Source of the DNA: Phaffia rhodozyma
Taxonomy: Eukaryota > Basidiomycota > Tremellomycetes > Cystofilobasidiales > Mrakiaceae
Length of the DNA stretch: 64,000 nt
Assembly: GCA_014706385.1 (NCBI GenBank)
Contig: JACGZH010000001.1
Coordinates: 558,001-622,000 of the forward strand
Direction of reading: 5' to 3'
The notes beneath the pieces were generated by a model that was given only the letters and a program-made list of their open reading frames with translations, ran no database searches and had not been told where the DNA came from. Below are positions 61,771-64,000 of this stretch, piece by piece; within the stretch, counting starts at the first letter, position 1; every line of letters begins with the position of its first letter. Position numbers and translations under genes: made by a program.

Positions 61771-61900
61771 AGAGCTAGCAGGTTTTGTGACTCTGAGAAA
61801 GATTCGAGAACTCGCGCAAGATCTAAAGATGTTGCCTCAAGGAGGAAACAGCGCAATACAGCTAAACCATGTTAAGACTGCCAGAATCCCAACAACAAAA
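61644..61900 (-). repeat. Dispersed repeat family, copy C, inverted relative to B
   Basis: Its reverse complement aligns with copy A further than copy B does, including TGAGGCAACATC..AGATCTTGCGC, CCTGCTAGCTCTTCTCCG, CTTTCTCGATCCATCCCACTG, GGCGCCTGG, GCATATG, AAGCCAGTGGAGACT and CGGGAACAGGCGCCAGA. Borders are approximate; it fades near the 3' flank of the ROM2-like gene. Confidence 0.8.
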
Positions 61901-62207
61901 AACAGAAGGGAAGCACAGTTTGCGGTAGTAACACAAGCTTAGAAATGTGTGTCATGCATATAACACTTCGGTCGCATTCCTGATATCTTGATGGTTTGCG
62001 GTCTGAGGGCACTCAAGTCCAGAAGGGCCATGTATCGACTGCCATCGGTTGAGATTACTGTCACCATGCCTAAGGCATAGGCTTGATTGGTAGAATAGTA
62101 TATTGAAACAACATGACAATGTGTACAATGAATAATGCTTAATTCCCAGATAGAGGAGAGTTGGAGTGAAACGATGAAGAACAAAAGAAACACTAAGATC
62201 GTCTTGG
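61901..62207. other. 3' flank of the ROM2-like gene
   Basis: An open frame on the minus strand (62211-61939) begins with a hydrophobic stretch and overlaps the ROM2 stop codon in an ATGA. There is no independent support for a gene, so it is treated as 3' UTR. Confidence 0.5.
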
Positions 62208-64000
62208 TCATCGGAGAGAGATTGGTTGAATCTCGACCACCTTGTCATCAATGGTGAAGACGATCTTGTTTCTAGGATTGACAGGAGGAGGAGGAGGCAA
62301 CCGAGGCGGGGGAGGTCGCCAGCCGGATGCATGATCAGAGGAATTATAAGGCGTACCGCCTCGGCCATAAGCCAAACGTTGTTGTTGCTGCAGCTGAAGT
62401 TGATGAAGCTGGGCAGCTGAGTGGACTGTCGAAGGAGGAGTATCCGTGAATAGGAGACGAATATGACTTCCTTGAATGACTTGAAGGAAAGCACCGGTGT
62501 TCACATCCAGAATTTCGACGAACGAAGGATCGAACGCGAGGATATAAGGATAGTGAAGAGCTTTAAAATCGCACATAAATTCGAGAGCAAATCAATTATT
62601 CATCCTTCGAGTGTTATCAAACATATTTTCAACTACTTTCAGTTGGCTCACCAAAGTTTGTCGGAGATCCTTGCCAGTCCATTCGCCATTCCCTGTCCGA
62701 TTTGTTTCTCGGAGGTCCAACCCGCCAGCCATTCTTATTTACGTAGAACGCAAAATCTACCCAGCCGAGCAATTAAGAAGATTTCATTCGAACAAGCAAT
62801 AGTAGCTTTGTGAGTACATCATTTGCAGCGAAGAGAATAATCAGCATCAGACTGCGTCAGGAAGCTTACCATCATAGCAAAGCAGGAAGTCGCTTTCGAT
62901 CCGATAGATGGCAATAGGCTTCGGAATCCGGGCAGCATTATTGAAGGCTCGGTGAACAAGAGCCAAATTCGGGTCATCCGGATCCAGGAGGCCCTGTGTG
63001 TCAAGAGTTTCCAGATCGACAATCTCGAATCCTTTTGTGCATCCCACACAGAGTTTGGTTTTAAGAAAGTGGATGGAGCTTGACTCGGTGGGAATATAGA
63101 ACTCCTATTAGAATTGTAGAAAAAAGTAAAAAGAGTCAACAATTGGGTGAAAAGTCGAACGGTATAAGCGGGTACTAACTTTGAAGACCTTAAGCGTATC
63201 GTGCCGGCTGGGAATAAGCTTGCTGAACGCCGCACCCTGTTGCTTTTTACGTATAGGAGTTTCAATTGGGTCCATAATTTTGATGGTGGTTGAGAGAGGA
63301 CTCGACTTGACGATGCAGACAAGCATCTTCCCAACACAGATTCCGGCTTTGAAGAATGTGGTATGAGATGATATTCGTTTGCCGCGCTTAAGAGCAGCCG
63401 TTGGATCTTTAGGGTCGAGTGAATCCAGAGGAAAGGTTTGAACGGATCGCTCTTCAAATGACAAGATTTACATGAAAAGTTAGTGGATAAACTAAGAGCA
63501 GATAATTGCTATACAACGGCACCTACCCGAAAGTACGATGAGGAGTTGGAATTGTTCTAGCACATCAACCTGGGTCACATCCATCAGTTGAAGGACCATC
63601 ACTGGGGGGCGGTCTGGTTCCGTCAAGTTCGAAAAATAAACACCGTTATCTGTGCCATAGATCATCCGACGCCCCGCGTCTGGTACAATAAACAACCCGT
63701 CCGTGGAAGCAGTTTAGAAATTTATTCGAAAGATTGTTGAGGAGGAAAAAATAGCGTACCGTAGGGGGCAGCACAGTTGACCTTTAGCTGACCAGTAAAC
63801 ACAGTTTCCAGAACTTGAGTGTCTAGTTTGCGATGTCGATCCCGAATAAGCGTCTGTTGTTGATCAATCTTCTCCAGCCAGTTTTTGCGTTGGATATGTG
63901 ACTCTGACCACAACGTGACGGAATATGCGTCTTTTCCTAGACTGGTGAGAGTGATCGAATAACCATATTTTCCCTCCTTCTCTGGTTTTGCACTTGTTGA
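62208..64000 (-). CDS. ROM2-type Rho guanine nucleotide exchange factor, PH end and CNH domain, 5' end outside window
   Basis: The visible part starts within the C-terminal helix of the PH domain (ESHIQRKNWLEKIDQQQTL) and continues into the citron homology domain: GQLKVNCAAPYDAGRRM, IYGTDNGVYFSNL, VTQVDVLEQFQLLIVLS, FFKAGICVGKMLVCIVKS, EFYIPTESSSIHFLKTKLCV, NKNGWRVGPPRN, WRMDWQGSPTNF, ALHYPYILAFDPSFVEI and FLQVIQGSHIRLLF. This is the ROM1/ROM2 C-terminus, where the RhoGEF activates Rho1 in the cell-wall integrity pathway. The final exon is 62560-62208 and ends after a Pro- and Gln-rich loop. The DH domain would lie beyond 64000. Exon joins upstream of 62770 were checked only for frame and motif order. 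Confidence 0.88.

Noticed and set aside
61939..62211. 90-codon minus-strand frame with a hydrophobic start after the ROM2-like gene
   Set aside because: It overlaps the stop codon of the upstream gene, has no conserved sequence and overlaps the likely 3' UTR.

Overview
The window is nuclear DNA from a fungus. Genes are dense on both strands and are broken by many short GT-AG introns. The proteins read as basidiomycete orthologues: a MATH/BTB protein, a ROM2-type RhoGEF, a PDR-type ABC transporter, an oligopeptide (OPT) transporter, NOP9, PSF2 and mitochondrial DNA polymerase. Very high intron density, moderate GC, heavy use of CGA for arginine in the ribosomal protein genes and tiny exons suggest an intron-rich tremellomycete yeast, possibly near Phaffia/Xanthophyllomyces. 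That placement is inference from style, not a search result.

Layout. 1-7.6 kb, minus strand: the end of a Sel1-repeat chitin synthase regulator (SKT5/CHS4 type), an 18-exon alpha/beta hydrolase and ribosomal protein uL30 (RPL7) with a box C/D snoRNA in its intron 2. 8.0-9.6 kb, plus: ribosomal protein eL8, head to head with RPL7. 10.3-13.7 kb: TIM22 (minus) and folylpolyglutamate synthase (plus) share a 172 bp promoter. 14.2-18.6 kb: a large Ser/Pro-rich BRCT protein. 19.3-21.8 kb: an ABHD5/CLD1-type hydrolase. 23.4-28.8 kb: a PDR-type ABC transporter. 29.3-37.9 kb, minus: SRP54, GINS subunit PSF2 and a MATH/BTB protein. 38.2-41.4 kb: NOP9. 41.6-43.2 kb, minus: a gene with weak resemblance to the kinetochore protein NNF1/PMF1. 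43.3-44.8 kb: an NFKBIL1-like protein with a J-like tail, flanked by diverged direct repeats. 45.3-46.0 kb: an orphan putative secreted protein. 47.1 kb: tRNA-Ser(GCU). 47.3-54.9 kb, minus: ketopantoate reductase and mitochondrial DNA polymerase gamma (MIP1). 56.4-60.5 kb: OPT transporter. 61.2 kb: tRNA-Leu(CAG). 62.2-64.0 kb, minus: PH/CNH end of a ROM2-type RhoGEF.

These are mostly unlinked housekeeping functions: translation, protein targeting, DNA replication in nucleus and mitochondrion, folate and pantothenate metabolism, and cell-wall/Rho signalling. I see no secondary-metabolite cluster. The least expected features are (i) a dispersed repeat family of about 250 bp with three copies, each group lying just upstream of one of the two tRNA genes, two of them as a large inverted repeat; (ii) a snoRNA in RPL7 intron 2 whose guide matches the conserved 25S rRNA site targeted by yeast snR39b; (iii) microexons of 7, 13, 18 and 21-30 nt supported by protein conservation; and (iv) recurrent use of a GTTCGT 5' splice site.

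Limits. Exon joins were made by hand from reading frame, splice signals and remembered family conservation. No transcript data or database search was available. Joins in the MATH region of the BTB protein and one early join in the OPT gene remain unresolved.
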